A DNA stretch of 11,490 nucleotides from Lachnospiraceae bacterium UBA1721 (GCA_002317155.1 DCIR01000028.1:1-11490), one strand, 5' to 3'. Counted from the first letter of the stretch, positions 1-7,019 are shown. A program made the numbers and translations. Notes: generated by a model not told the origin, from the letters alone.

Positions 1-2
1 GT

Positions 3-986
3 ATCTGTTTGTTTTTGTTTATTTCGTATGCGACTGATATTTGTCCCAAAATAAATGGGGTAAAACTTTGGAATATAGGAGAAATATACGCTATCTGTTG
101 TGTGCTTATATTGGAAGCATGCATGCAGGTAGGCTTGATAACGGTAAATACAAGCTATAACAAGATTTTTCAGGAGACTGATCTTCCGGCAGTTATACGG
201 GATTTGAGTGGAAAGATTGTATATCGTACAAAGGGTGCAGACGCAGCTATTACTCCTTCACAGGAATCCATTGTAAGAAGTTCTGATATTTCGGGAGGCT
301 CTGTAACATGGGCTGTGGATTTGTCTGCGGTTAACACCTTGAATAGACAGATTACCGAAATTATCGGACAGATTAATGCGAGAAATCACTATCTTACAAC
401 GCAAAACGCGATGCAGGAGGAAAAGGCTTCTATCGATGCCCGTAACAGAGTGTATGACCGTATTGCGGGAATTGTCAGTTATCAGCTTTCACAGATAGAA
501 AATCTGTTGAATTCCGATGAAATAGATTTTGCCAAACGACTGAAAAAGATTGTCGTTTACAATGCTTATATTAAACGTCGAAGCAACCTGGAGCTGCTTC
601 GTGAGAGTGAAGAAAAAATCTCTGTAGTGGAGATTAATACCGCTATTAGGGAATCGGTTAATTATTTGGAATTGAATCAGATTAATGTGAGTGTTAATTT
701 CCTGATTGATGGGGTGATGTCTGCTGATGCAGCAGTTCTTGCATATGATTTTTTTGAGACAGTTGCAGAGTATGTTTTGAATAAAGTATCAATGTTGTCT
801 GTCACCGTAGCAGAAAGAGATGGAATTATTTCCATGAGAATGCTTACGGATATTCCGGATTGTTCATTCATCGACACGTGGTCGAGCAGAGAATTGGCTA
901 CATGCAACGGAAAGATAGTTAAGTCCGAAAACAATCAGGATAGTATATTGGCACTGTTCTTTGAGAGAGGCGGTGATAAATCATGA
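3..986 (+). CDS. Membrane histidine-kinase-like protein lacking the phospho-accepting His (5' partial)
   Basis: The reading frame is open to the left edge, so the N-terminus lies outside the window; the TTG at 9 is not a convincing start. Counting from that TTG, residues 27-46 form the last membrane helix of what is probably a multi-helix sensor region (HisKA_7TM-like: helix, then GLI-x-N-xxY). A short PAS-like stretch follows (about 58-110), then a coiled coil (110-145). At 137-154 the pattern K-x-x-(I/L)-D-A-(R/K)-x-(R/K)-(V/I)-x-D matches the H-box of the next gene's product, but Tyr149 sits where that protein has His258. The C-terminal 120 residues resemble an ATPase domain but show no N-box Asn and no clear DxG or GxG motifs. 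I infer a degenerate kinase acting as sensor or partner of the downstream kinase. It overlaps the next gene by ATGA, so the two are probably translationally coupled. Confidence 0.8.
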   Translation: MCLFLFISYATDICPKINGVKLWNIGEIYAICCVLILEACMQVGLITVNTSYNKIFQETDLPAVIRDLSGKIVYRTKGADAAITPSQESIVRSSDISGGSVTWAVDLSAVNTLNRQITEIIGQINARNHYLTTQNAMQEEKASIDARNRVYDRIAGIVSYQLSQIENLLNSDEIDFAKRLKKIVVYNAYIKRRSNLELLRESEEKISVVEINTAIRESVNYLELNQINVSVNFLIDGVMSADAAVLAYDFFETVAEYVLNKVSMLSVTVAERDGIISMRMLTDIPDCSFIDTWSSRELATCNGKIVKSENNQDSILALFFERGGDKS

Positions 987-2242
987 TTACATTTATCAAT
1001 CTGCCACCCTTTATACGGAGTGTCATAGGCTTGTCTGCGGTTATTCTTTTCTTACTTTCTTCAGCCATTATAGCAACTGCGGTCATGCATAAACACATAA
1101 AGGTGCTTATCGTATTAGCTCCGATTTGTGTTTTTTTGTATTTTATGAATCAGGTCATTTTTGATATTGTTTCCGATACGTATGTAGAAGGTCCATTTTT
1201 GAATGTCGAGAAGGCTCTGGAGGAAGTACCGTATATCTACCCAGTGGTCATCCTGGCGATTATAACCATTGTGGAGCTGGGAATGTTTCTGTACAACAGA
1301 AAATGGACCGAAAACAATATTACAGCCGGTTCCATCAAGGAAGCAATCGATAATCTTCCGATAGGAGTCTGCTGCTATGAGCCCAATGGTCAAATAGTCT
1401 TGAAAAATCATCAGGTGGAAAAAATCTGTAGGGAATACACCGGAGAGCCGTTGTTAAATGCAGTAACCTTTTTATATGAAATCACTGCAGGAAGCAGACA
1501 GATAGAAAAAGACAATATCATAAAACTTAATAGCGGTGCGGTCTACACCTTCTATGACAGAGTTCTGATGGAGAAGGATGATAATCTTCGAATGTTGTCG
1601 ATAGTTGATATTACAGAGCAATATCAGAATACTAAAACATTGGAAGAAAAACAAAGGACTGTGGCTAAGCTTAATGAGGAGCTGGTTCTCTACGGAAAAC
1701 AGATAGTTGAATCAATTGCCGCAAAGGAAATTCTTGATGCCAAGGTTAAGATACATGACGAGTTGGGTGCTAATCTGTTGGCATCTAAGAAGTATATTTT
1801 ATCAGGTGGCAGCGAGGAGGAGCGGGAAACAATTGAGGCCGTTCTTCGGAGTAATCTGCAGTACTTAAAGCAGGAGACGGAAAATGCGGTTACAGATGAA
1901 TTCGCAGTGATTTTGGATACCGCTCAAAAGCTGGATATTAAGTTGAATATTCTTGGTAAAATGACTGATTTAGAGCCTCAGCGCCATATAATTGTTACAG
2001 GAATTCATGAGTGTCTGACCAACACTATACGTCATGCGCGGGGAGATGAACTGACCATACGAATTGATGAAACTGAGAGTGAGATAATGGTTGAGTTTAC
2101 GAATAATGGTAAAGCTCCAGAGAAGGAAATCAATGAGCGCGGTGGATTGGTTTTGCTCAGATCGCTGGCAGAAAAGAATGGAGGATCTATGAGGATTGAT
2201 TCTGTTCCTCGATTTGTATTGACGTTACAGCTGAAAAAATAA
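983..2242 (+). CDS. Sensor histidine kinase (NarL/DegU-system type)
   Basis: A 419-residue membrane sensor kinase. Hydrophobic helices lie at about 12-34, 40-60 and 84-104, followed by a PAS-like domain (about 115-215), a coiled coil (210-255), and a HisKA_3-like dimerisation helix with the phospho-acceptor in IHDELG (His258). The HATPase domain has an N-box at 343-352 (ECLTNTIRHA), a slightly unusual G1 motif (TNNG instead of DxG, 373-376), and a GG-LVLLRSLAE helix at 387-397. It is expected to autophosphorylate and pass phosphate to the response regulator 28 bp downstream. The start ATG overlaps the stop of the previous gene. GGTGAT just upstream matches the distal part of the Shine-Dalgarno consensus. 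The cognate signal cannot be read from the sequence. The compact kinase core with a LuxR-type partner is typical of the NarL/LiaS/DegS class. Confidence 0.88.
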   Translation: MITFINLPPFIRSVIGLSAVILFLLSSAIIATAVMHKHIKVLIVLAPICVFLYFMNQVIFDIVSDTYVEGPFLNVEKALEEVPYIYPVVILAIITIVELGMFLYNRKWTENNITAGSIKEAIDNLPIGVCCYEPNGQIVLKNHQVEKICREYTGEPLLNAVTFLYEITAGSRQIEKDNIIKLNSGAVYTFYDRVLMEKDDNLRMLSIVDITEQYQNTKTLEEKQRTVAKLNEELVLYGKQIVESIAAKEILDAKVKIHDELGANLLASKKYILSGGSEEERETIEAVLRSNLQYLKQETENAVTDEFAVILDTAQKLDIKLNILGKMTDLEPQRHIIVTGIHECLTNTIRHARGDELTIRIDETESEIMVEFTNNGKAPEKEINERGGLVLLRSLAEKNGGSMRIDSVPRFVLTLQLKK

Positions 2243-2270
2243 GAGATTAGTATGAAAACGGGTAAAGCAT

Positions 2271-2897
2271 ATGTCATATAAGGTATTAATAGTAGACGAT
2301 CAGGCGATGCCACGTCAGCTTTTTGAAAATATAATACAGAATTCCCAAAATTATGAAGTGGTGGCCAGCGTGGATTCAGCGTCGGTCGCTGATATCTACT
2401 GTGCCAAGATGCCTATAGATATTATTTTGATGGATGTAGTGATGAGCACCGGGATAAACGGAATCGATGCGGCTGCGAGAATCAAGAGCTCTTATCCTCA
2501 GATTAAGATATTGATTGTTACATCGATGCCGGATGGTTCGTTTATCAACAAGGCGAGAAACGCGGGTGTGGATTCCTTCTGGTATAAGGAAGTGCAGGAT
2601 GAGCCGCTTCTGTCTATCATGGACAGAACTATGGCGGGAGAGAGTGTATTCCCTGACCGGTCACCGGTTGTATCGTTAGGTGAAGCGAAGAGTACTGATT
2701 TTACAGACCGAGAGATTGATGTTTTAAGATGTGTGGCAGCAGGATATTCAGATAAGGAAATAAGTGAATTACTGAATATAAGCTACGGAACAGAACGCGT
2801 ACATCTCAATAATCTGCTTCAAAAGACTGCATGTAACAGCCGTACTGAGTTGGCAATTATGGCTGCTAAGACAGGAATCGTAGTACCTGAGGTGTAG
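2271..2897 (+). CDS. LuxR/NarL-family response regulator
   Basis: A 208-residue two-domain regulator. The receiver domain (about 3-120) has the acidic pair Asp9-Asp10, phospho-acceptor Asp55 in LMDVVM, the switch residue Thr84 and the conserved Lys106 (WYKE). The C-terminal LuxR-type helix-turn-helix (about 140-200) starts at FTDREIDVLRCVAAG and continues with the recognition-helix region SDKEISELLNIS. The last helix has the family N-R-x-E-L pattern (NSRTEL). It is the transcriptional output of the kinase pair upstream and ends just before a strong terminator, so it is the last gene of the operon. The ribosome-binding site is poor (only a GGGT near 2260), and a nine-codon out-of-frame ATG reading frame (2252-2281) overlaps the start. 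Translation may therefore depend on upstream ribosomes. Confidence 0.92.
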   Translation: MSYKVLIVDDQAMPRQLFENIIQNSQNYEVVASVDSASVADIYCAKMPIDIILMDVVMSTGINGIDAAARIKSSYPQIKILIVTSMPDGSFINKARNAGVDSFWYKEVQDEPLLSIMDRTMAGESVFPDRSPVVSLGEAKSTDFTDREIDVLRCVAAGYSDKEISELLNISYGTERVHLNNLLQKTACNSRTELAIMAAKTGIVVPEV

Positions 2898-2946
2898 ACA
2901 TCAATAAAGATAATTTGAAAATATAATATTAGATATCGCTGATTTG

Positions 2947-3001
2947 ATCCCGCTAAAGTAGATATGGAAAATTCCCAAATCTGCTTTAGTGGGATTTTTT
3001 T
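2947..3001 (+). terminator. Rho-independent terminator of the two-component operon
   Basis: A 17-bp stem pairs 2947-2963 with 2979-2995, with two G-U pairs and a 15-nt loop, and runs into a T-rich tract ending at about 3001. It lies 50 bp after the response-regulator stop and separates the operon from the DUF4428 gene. Confidence 0.92.
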
Positions 3002-3005
3002 ACTC

Positions 3006-3025
3006 AAAAAATAGACAATATTGCT
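3006..3025 (+). repeat. 20-bp leader element, copy 1
   Basis: The sequence AAAAAATAGACAATATTGCT here is identical to 4041-4060. It contains the 8-bp palindrome CAATATTG preceded by an A-run. It ends 131 bp before the DUF4428 gene start and four bases before a plausible -35 box. Possible roles are an operator for a shared regulator or an upstream promoter element. No protein can be assigned from the sequence. Confidence 0.75.
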
Positions 3026-3028
3026 TAT

Positions 3029-3056
3029 ATGACAAGAAAGTCACCACATTTATAAT
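3029..3056 (+). promoter_or_regulatory. Probable sigma-A promoter of the DUF4428 gene
   Basis: A -35-like ATGACA (3029-3034) and a perfect TATAAT (3051-3056) are separated by 16 bp. Transcription would start near 3063, giving a leader of roughly 95 nt. The 20-bp shared element sits immediately upstream. Confidence 0.6.
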
Positions 3057-3111
3057 TAATGATGTGGTTATGATAATGGCTAACCTAGGTGAAACTTATA
3101 AGAAACAAGAG

Positions 3112-3150
3112 GGGGATGTGTTACATCCTTAAAAGCAAATATTAAGGAGG
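3112..3150 (+). promoter_or_regulatory. Leader with two mutually exclusive hairpins, one masking the ribosome-binding site
   Basis: Hairpin 1 pairs GGATGT (3114-3119) with ACATCC (3123-3128), extendable by two G-U pairs to 3112-3130. Hairpin 2 pairs TCCTTAA (3126-3132) with TTAAGGA (3142-3148) and so covers most of the Shine-Dalgarno AAGGAGG (3144-3150). The two share bases 3126-3130 and cannot coexist. Hairpin 1 forms first during transcription and would leave the ribosome-binding site open. Whether this works as a switch is inference. Confidence 0.4.
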
Positions 3151-3156
3151 AGTTTT

Positions 3157-4014
3157 ATGGGTTTCTTTTCTAATCTTTTCGGTAAAAAGAATTGTTGCAT
3201 TTGTGGTGCGGAGTGTGGTGTGACCAAGAGAACCGGCATCAAGAACAAGGAGTATGTCTGCAGTGATTGCGGGACTAAGTGCAGTGAGCACATCAGGCTT
3301 TCAGAATATGACAAAGATGGCATCTTAGCACATATGGCTGTCATGGAGAATCAGGAGAAAATCTATCAAAAATATTTTGAAAGTACTAAGAAGCAGATTT
3401 ATCCTTCAGCAATGGAAGAAGAGCAGATTATTTTTATGGACGAGATTGGTATGTTTACAATCCGAAGCAGAAGTAATCCTAAGAGGAAGGTAAACCATGA
3501 TATGTTCCGCTATGATACAGTAGAGTCATATGACTATTTCTGCAAGATGGATAAGGACCAGAATGGTAAAGAGGTGTTTAAGGAGGACGGAATAATCATC
3601 AAGTTCTGTCAGCCTAACAACATTGGAGGACAGAGTACAGCAACCGGACGAAGATCACATCCGTACGCTAAGAGAGAGGTAGTTATTACCTTCCGTAAGA
3701 GAGATAAGCAGGCTAATTATGCTGATAATGCACTTCAGCATTTAGACTATATTTTTGGTGTTCATCGTGACAGAACTTCCCTGTTTGGTGGAGCGTCTGC
3801 GCAGAAGAAGGCAGAAATCAAAGCAGGCGCAGATATGCTTGGTGCTTTGTCATCAGTTGCAAAAGCAGCGGCAAAGGATGGCTTAGAGGCTGCAGTTAAT
3901 AATGTTGATGTACAGGCAAAGCTTCAGGGAGCAATGAATTCGGCTGAAGATGCTAATACAAGAGGTCTTTCTAAGTATTCAAATGCGGCTGATGCGGCAG
4001 AAGCTTCTGTATAA
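3157..4014 (+). CDS. DUF4428-type zinc-ribbon protein
   Basis: A 285-residue soluble protein of unknown biochemical role. The N-terminus (about 1-60) fits the DUF4428 family: a GFFSNLFGKK lead, then a zinc ribbon with Cys13-x-x-Cys16 and Cys35-x-x-Cys38, with extra Cys at 14, 20 and 42. The middle (about 90-200) is mixed beta-strand-like sequence with a FxxxIGMFTI start and a REVVITFRKRDKQ strand. It resembles the PH-like domains that often accompany such zinc ribbons, but I cannot confirm this. The tail (about 212-285) is Ala-rich and probably helical. The start is set by AAGGAGG six bases upstream. It has its own promoter, and no terminator is visible before the next gene, so some read-through into the lipoprotein gene is possible. 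The shared leader element suggests co-regulation with that gene. Confidence 0.82.
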   Translation: MGFFSNLFGKKNCCICGAECGVTKRTGIKNKEYVCSDCGTKCSEHIRLSEYDKDGILAHMAVMENQEKIYQKYFESTKKQIYPSAMEEEQIIFMDEIGMFTIRSRSNPKRKVNHDMFRYDTVESYDYFCKMDKDQNGKEVFKEDGIIIKFCQPNNIGGQSTATGRRSHPYAKREVVITFRKRDKQANYADNALQHLDYIFGVHRDRTSLFGGASAQKKAEIKAGADMLGALSSVAKAAAKDGLEAAVNNVDVQAKLQGAMNSAEDANTRGLSKYSNAADAAEASV

Positions 4015-4040
4015 TAAATATAACTTGGGAAGAAATATAT

Positions 4041-4060
4041 AAAAAATAGACAATATTGCT
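4041..4060 (+). repeat. 20-bp leader element, copy 2
   Basis: Identical over 20 bp to 3006-3025, and ends 108 bp before the small lipoprotein gene. A candidate -10 (TATAAC, 4086-4091) lies downstream, but I see no well-spaced -35, so the promoter here is not assigned. Confidence 0.75.
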
Positions 4061-4168
4061 GATACAATAAAATGATTTGATGGTTTATAACATAGATGTT
4101 GTTGAATTTTCTTAATCGGGAAAGATTTAACAAGAATCATAAATGAAAGATATGAGGAGGAAGTTGTT

Positions 4169-4867
4169 ATGAAGAAAAGATTTTTAGTTTTGGCATTGCT
4201 TGTAATGGCAATGTGTTTAGGTGGTTGTGGTGATAATAATGGAGGGACAACAACATCAGCTACTACACCGGATACAACAGAAGAAGTTACAAGTGGCAAT
4301 ACAGAGGATGCCAATGATACAGAGGAAGCCAATGATGTAGAGGAAGCTAATGATGCAGAAGAAGCTGATAACACAATTGAAGTCAAGCTGACTAGCTCAA
4401 GTCCATCAAGACCTTTTACTGTAACAATTAATTTCCCTGCTAATGAAGCAGGAGATGAAGCTGATTGTGAAACAGAAGTAAAGACTTCATCTGTTATTTT
4501 CAAAAATGATAAAATTACAATTGAAGCTAAACTGGGTTCTTTTGTTTATAACTCATATGCTGACTATAAAGAGAAATATGGTGACAAAGAAACTAACTAC
4601 GCAAATTATGTTGAATACTGGGAAGATCCTGATTTTGACAGCCATAAAGGAACTGTAATGCCGGTAAAAACAAATATTGCAGGTTTAGAGGCAATGGCAT
4701 TTGATTTTGACTCTAGTATGAAGTATACATTAAATAATAGTGACTTCTATAGTGATTCTCAGTTTGATATTATTGTTTCATCAAATGATAATTCAGTTAA
4801 GATTTCTGAGTTGTTAGAAGACGCTGAAGTTAAAGCTATTATTGATTCTATCAAAATCAGCAATTAA
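4169..4867 (+). CDS. Small acidic lipoprotein with hexapeptide repeats
   Basis: A 232-residue secreted lipoprotein. A signal peptide MKKRFLVLALLVMAM is followed by lipobox LGGC, with Cys20 as the lipidation site. A Thr/Asn/Glu-rich linker then holds four hexapeptide repeats of the type (T/V/A)EEAND at residues 45-68. The globular part (about 72-232) looks beta-rich with a conserved-looking segment around SYADYKEKYGDK. I do not recognise a named family. It should sit on the outer face of the membrane with the linker acting as a spacer. The start is supported by GAGGAGG eight bases upstream. The gene follows the DUF4428 gene after 154 bp, shares its 20-bp leader element and ends in a strong terminator. 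Confidence 0.85.
   Translation: MKKRFLVLALLVMAMCLGGCGDNNGGTTTSATTPDTTEEVTSGNTEDANDTEEANDVEEANDAEEADNTIEVKLTSSSPSRPFTVTINFPANEAGDEADCETEVKTSSVIFKNDKITIEAKLGSFVYNSYADYKEKYGDKETNYANYVEYWEDPDFDSHKGTVMPVKTNIAGLEAMAFDFDSSMKYTLNNSDFYSDSQFDIIVSSNDNSVKISELLEDAEVKAIIDSIKISN
4301..4372 (+). repeat. Four 18-bp tandem repeats inside the lipoprotein linker
   Basis: Units begin at 4301, 4319, 4337 and 4355 and encode TEDAND, TEEAND, VEEAND and AEEADN. The first two units differ by one base and later ones drift. Being a multiple of three, copy-number change would lengthen or shorten the linker without a frameshift. Confidence 0.9.
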
Positions 4868-4910
4868 GTAACAGAATAATGGGACACAAATTATAAAATC
4901 AGTTCTTTAG

Positions 4911-4949
4911 TGGGTGATATCAATATGATGTCACCCATTTTTCTTTTGA
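4911..4949 (+). terminator. Rho-independent terminator after the small lipoprotein gene
   Basis: TGGGTGA (4911-4917) pairs with TCACCCA (4931-4937), extended inward by a G-U and three more pairs around a five-base loop. A TTTTTCTTTT tract follows. It lies 44 bp after the stop codon. Confidence 0.92.
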
Positions 4950-4957
4950 TATGAATA

Positions 4958-4989
4958 AAGCAGAAAACTCTATTCTGAGTCTTCTGCTT
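4958..4989 (-). terminator. Hairpin overlapping the stop of the LRR lipoprotein gene
   Basis: AAGCAGAA (4958-4965) pairs with TTCTGCTT (4982-4989). Four further pairs form inside, after one mismatch. Read on the minus strand it spans the stop codon and runs into a short T-rich stretch (TTTATTCAT). It is a plausible but weak terminator for the minus-strand gene that converges on 4911-4949. Confidence 0.45.
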
Positions 4990-6517
4990 CAACATGCTCG
5001 TCTTCGGGGATCGCATCTACAGAACTATCTTCTGTAGAGTTCTCGTTTTCGGGGATCTCGATTTCAGAGTTTGCATCTACAGAACTATCTTCTGTAGAAT
5101 TCTCGTTTACAGAACTCTCGTCTTCGGAACTGCCTTCTTCAGAGAGTTCATCCTCCGGCCATCTGAATCCACCGGGAGATCCCTGATCATAGCGGAATAC
5201 TTCACGCATTCTAGCATAGTAAGAAAAGTAGTGATAACCGTAATCGTCATATCTCCAGGCATATCCGTACGGGTTACCGGATGAAACGCTCATACAGTCG
5301 GGATGTAATTCCTTATAAGCTTCAAAATCTTCCTTGTTTACATTATTTCCGATGCAACAAAAGCGATCCAGGTTCATATTCATTATTCCGCTGATATCTC
5401 TTATGTTGGTATTGCTGATATTGAGATATTTGATAGATTCCATATCGCTGATTACCGAAATGTCTTCTATGCTACAGCAGTATATAAGCTCAAGCCATGT
5501 CAGATTGGGACAGTATGTCACCGGTGACAGATCCTTGAACTGTGCATCTGAAAGTATCAGGCATTCAAGAAGCGGCATATTTGCAATAAATGATATGTCG
5601 GTTATGCCAGTGTCGTGCCCCAAATCCATATATACCACTTCATTACAGTATTTGAGAGACTCTGTCATGGTATCATCGATTCCGTGCGTCATACGTATTA
5701 TCGGGTCATCGGTAAGAGCTGTTTTCCAGCCAACATGAACTCGCCATACGACCTTGATATCCGGGAAATCTTCTCTGATACCAGCCATTATTTCATCATC
5801 TATTCCACAGTCATCGAGAAGAAAATACTCACATTCATCAAGGATGGTAAGAGCCTGTCTGATAGATTCTTCACCTTCATTGCCAATCTGTGTGTTGATA
5901 TATTTAACCTCAGTATCTGATGTTGATATACAGGTTCCGAACAGATCAAATTCATAGATAAAATGAACGCCGGGAGCAGCTTCCTTAAGGATAAATACAT
6001 CTGAAAGAAGCAGAGAAGAATCTTCTTCTATAGGTTCAGGCTCAGCTTCCGTTTCAGTTGCTTCGTTAGTCATTTCTTCAGTCACTTCTTCAGCTTCGTC
6101 AAATTCATTATTATTGATAGGTATGAGGTTGACAGTTTTCAGTTCCGGCAGTTCCTTGATAGCTTCTGCGACTGCTGCAACATCCGCTGAGGTCATTCCT
6201 GACAAATCGAGCATTTCTGTATTTATGTCATATTCAGTACCAAGGATTGAGACTGTTATGGGTTCCTCTTCCTGTATGACTTCTGGTTCGTTTTCTTCGG
6301 AAGTGTCATTTCCTTCAGTATCATTTTCCGGAAATTCTTCTTGAGTCTCTGTTTCATCCGCTTCGTTGCTCGCTTCATCTACCACTGTCTCGGAGTCTGG
6401 CTGTACGGTACTTTCTGATGCTCCGATAGAACATGCACAGAGTGAAGCTGACAGCATTGATATGAGTAGGATTTCGAAAATTTTATTTATATGGATTCTT
6501 TCTGTTATTTTTTTCAT
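4970..6517 (-). CDS. Secreted lipoprotein with leucine-rich repeats
   Basis: A 515-residue exported lipoprotein. A basic and hydrophobic signal (1-28) leads to lipobox LCAC with Cys29. An acidic spacer (about 35-85) precedes a short module with the phrase LDLSGMTSADV (103-113), which resembles a first LRR cap. A second acidic linker (132-167) follows. The main domain (about 168-410) has PDIKVVWRVHVG (252-263) and then at least four LRR units, with cores at YMDLG, CLILSDAQF, WLELIYC and YLNISNTNI (about 295-375). It ends with the KELHPDC motif (402-408) common in LRR proteins of gut Clostridia. A Tyr/Arg-rich stretch (415-453) and a Ser/Glu/Asp-rich tail with two 20-residue repeats (471-510) close it. 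A surface binding role is inferred; no partner is known. The ribosome-binding site AAGGG lies 11 bases upstream. Confidence 0.85.
   Translation of the reverse strand: MKKITERIHINKIFEILLISMLSASLCACSIGASESTVQPDSETVVDEASNEADETETQEEFPENDTEGNDTSEENEPEVIQEEEPITVSILGTEYDINTEMLDLSGMTSADVAAVAEAIKELPELKTVNLIPINNNEFDEAEEVTEEMTNEATETEAEPEPIEEDSSLLLSDVFILKEAAPGVHFIYEFDLFGTCISTSDTEVKYINTQIGNEGEESIRQALTILDECEYFLLDDCGIDDEIMAGIREDFPDIKVVWRVHVGWKTALTDDPIIRMTHGIDDTMTESLKYCNEVVYMDLGHDTGITDISFIANMPLLECLILSDAQFKDLSPVTYCPNLTWLELIYCCSIEDISVISDMESIKYLNISNTNIRDISGIMNMNLDRFCCIGNNVNKEDFEAYKELHPDCMSVSSGNPYGYAWRYDDYGYHYFSYYARMREVFRYDQGSPGGFRWPEDELSEEGSSEDESSVNENSTEDSSVDANSEIEIPENENSTEDSSVDAIPEDEHVEAEDSE
5013..5108 (-). 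repeat. Two 36-bp near-identical repeats with a palindrome, 60-bp period
   Basis: 5013-5048 and 5073-5108 differ at one position and encode NENSTEDSSVDA twice in the C-terminal tail of the LRR lipoprotein. Each copy contains a perfect 8-bp inverted repeat CTACAGAA/TTCTGTAG with a five-base loop (5017-5037 and 5077-5097). Confidence 0.9.
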
Positions 6518-6699
6518 TGAAATTATTGCCCTTACCGATAAATATGTGCTTGAATTACGAATTGATTAAATATGCAGTTTATTGTACCCAAAACTGTATC
6601 ATACTTAAATACCAAAATTGTTTATTTTTGAGGACATTTGAGGGAGTTTTTGAGGCATTTTGGAGAAGATATAAAAACAGCAAAAGAAAAAATAGATTT
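6518..6699. other. AT-rich leader of the LRR lipoprotein gene; no gene seen
   Basis: This stretch is the upstream region of the minus-strand LRR lipoprotein gene. On the minus strand 6630-6611 matches the 20-bp leader element at 16 of 20 positions, ending 93 bp before the start codon. A TACAAT further downstream could be a -10 box, but its -35 is weak. At 6625-6660 there is a short imperfect direct repeat around TTTTTGAGG. The plus-strand reading frames here have no ribosome-binding site or protein character. Confidence 0.4.
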
Positions 6700-6850
6700 T
6701 ATTTGATTTCTTAAGCCGTATAATGCATTCCATGGTACTGACGAATGAGAGTCTTTATAAGTATCAAATAGTTTTCTTGAATTTTCTGATAGTTGAATCA
6801 TGCGGAATAACATAGAGTCTAGTAATAAATCATTTTTAATGGTTATCCAT
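6700..6850 (-). pseudogene. hepT remnant, copy A (internally deleted and truncated)
   Basis: The original start ATG GAT AAC (6850-6842) overlaps the stop of the MNT remnant, as in intact MNT-HepT modules, but one extra base (6841) throws it out of frame. In the following frame the protein reads IKND and then jumps straight to LLLDSMLFRMIQLSENSRKL and SSVPWNALYGLRNQI. Compared with copy B about 36 residues are missing between those two pieces. The match ends at RNQI (6700), just before where the HepT R-x(4-6)-H catalytic motif would reach its His. After that the frame runs on into unrelated sequence to 6622. The family assignment rests on the typical VPW..(Y/I)GLRN segment and on similarity to copy B. 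Confidence 0.78.
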
Positions 6851-7019
6851 AAATGCGGATACCATCCTTTAATATTTCTTTAGTAAGTTCAAAGTTGTTT
6901 TTGAGCTGATTAATGTCTAAAAGGTCTATTTTTTTGTGTAATGCAGTGCGTAATTGCTCTGCTAACTCGTAAAATTTTAGTCCCTTTATGTCTGAAGATA
7001 TTAAAAGGCGAATTTTTAA
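6843..7019 (-). pseudogene. MNT nucleotidyltransferase remnant, copy A (C-terminal third)
   Basis: Minus-strand translation gives LKIRLLISSDIKGLKFYE and onward to KDGIRIYG and a TAA stop. By hand count 43 of 54 residues match residues 104-157 of the intact HTH-MNT protein at 9585-10058. There is no start codon, no HTH domain and no GS-x10-DxD motif: where the intact protein has D101-I-D103 this copy has K-I-R. The upstream break coincides with the terminator of the chemotaxis gene at 7028-7057, so the rest of the gene was replaced or deleted there. Confidence 0.85.

Noticed and set aside
3006..4060. Repeats as a possible CRISPR array
   Set aside because: Only two copies about 1 kb apart with a gene between them; no regular spacers and no cas genes.
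3979..4503. 174-codon minus-strand frame rich in Ser, Ala and Val
   Set aside because: It lies opposite the small lipoprotein gene and its composition mirrors the acidic repeats; no ribosome-binding site or family resemblance.
5334..5738. 134-codon plus-strand frame
   Set aside because: Shadow of the LRR lipoprotein on the other strand; no start signal.
6622..6813. 63-codon minus-strand frame as a real small gene
   Set aside because: Its first part is a HepT fragment and its last part is unrelated read-through; the ATG used is an internal Met of HepT and has no ribosome-binding site.
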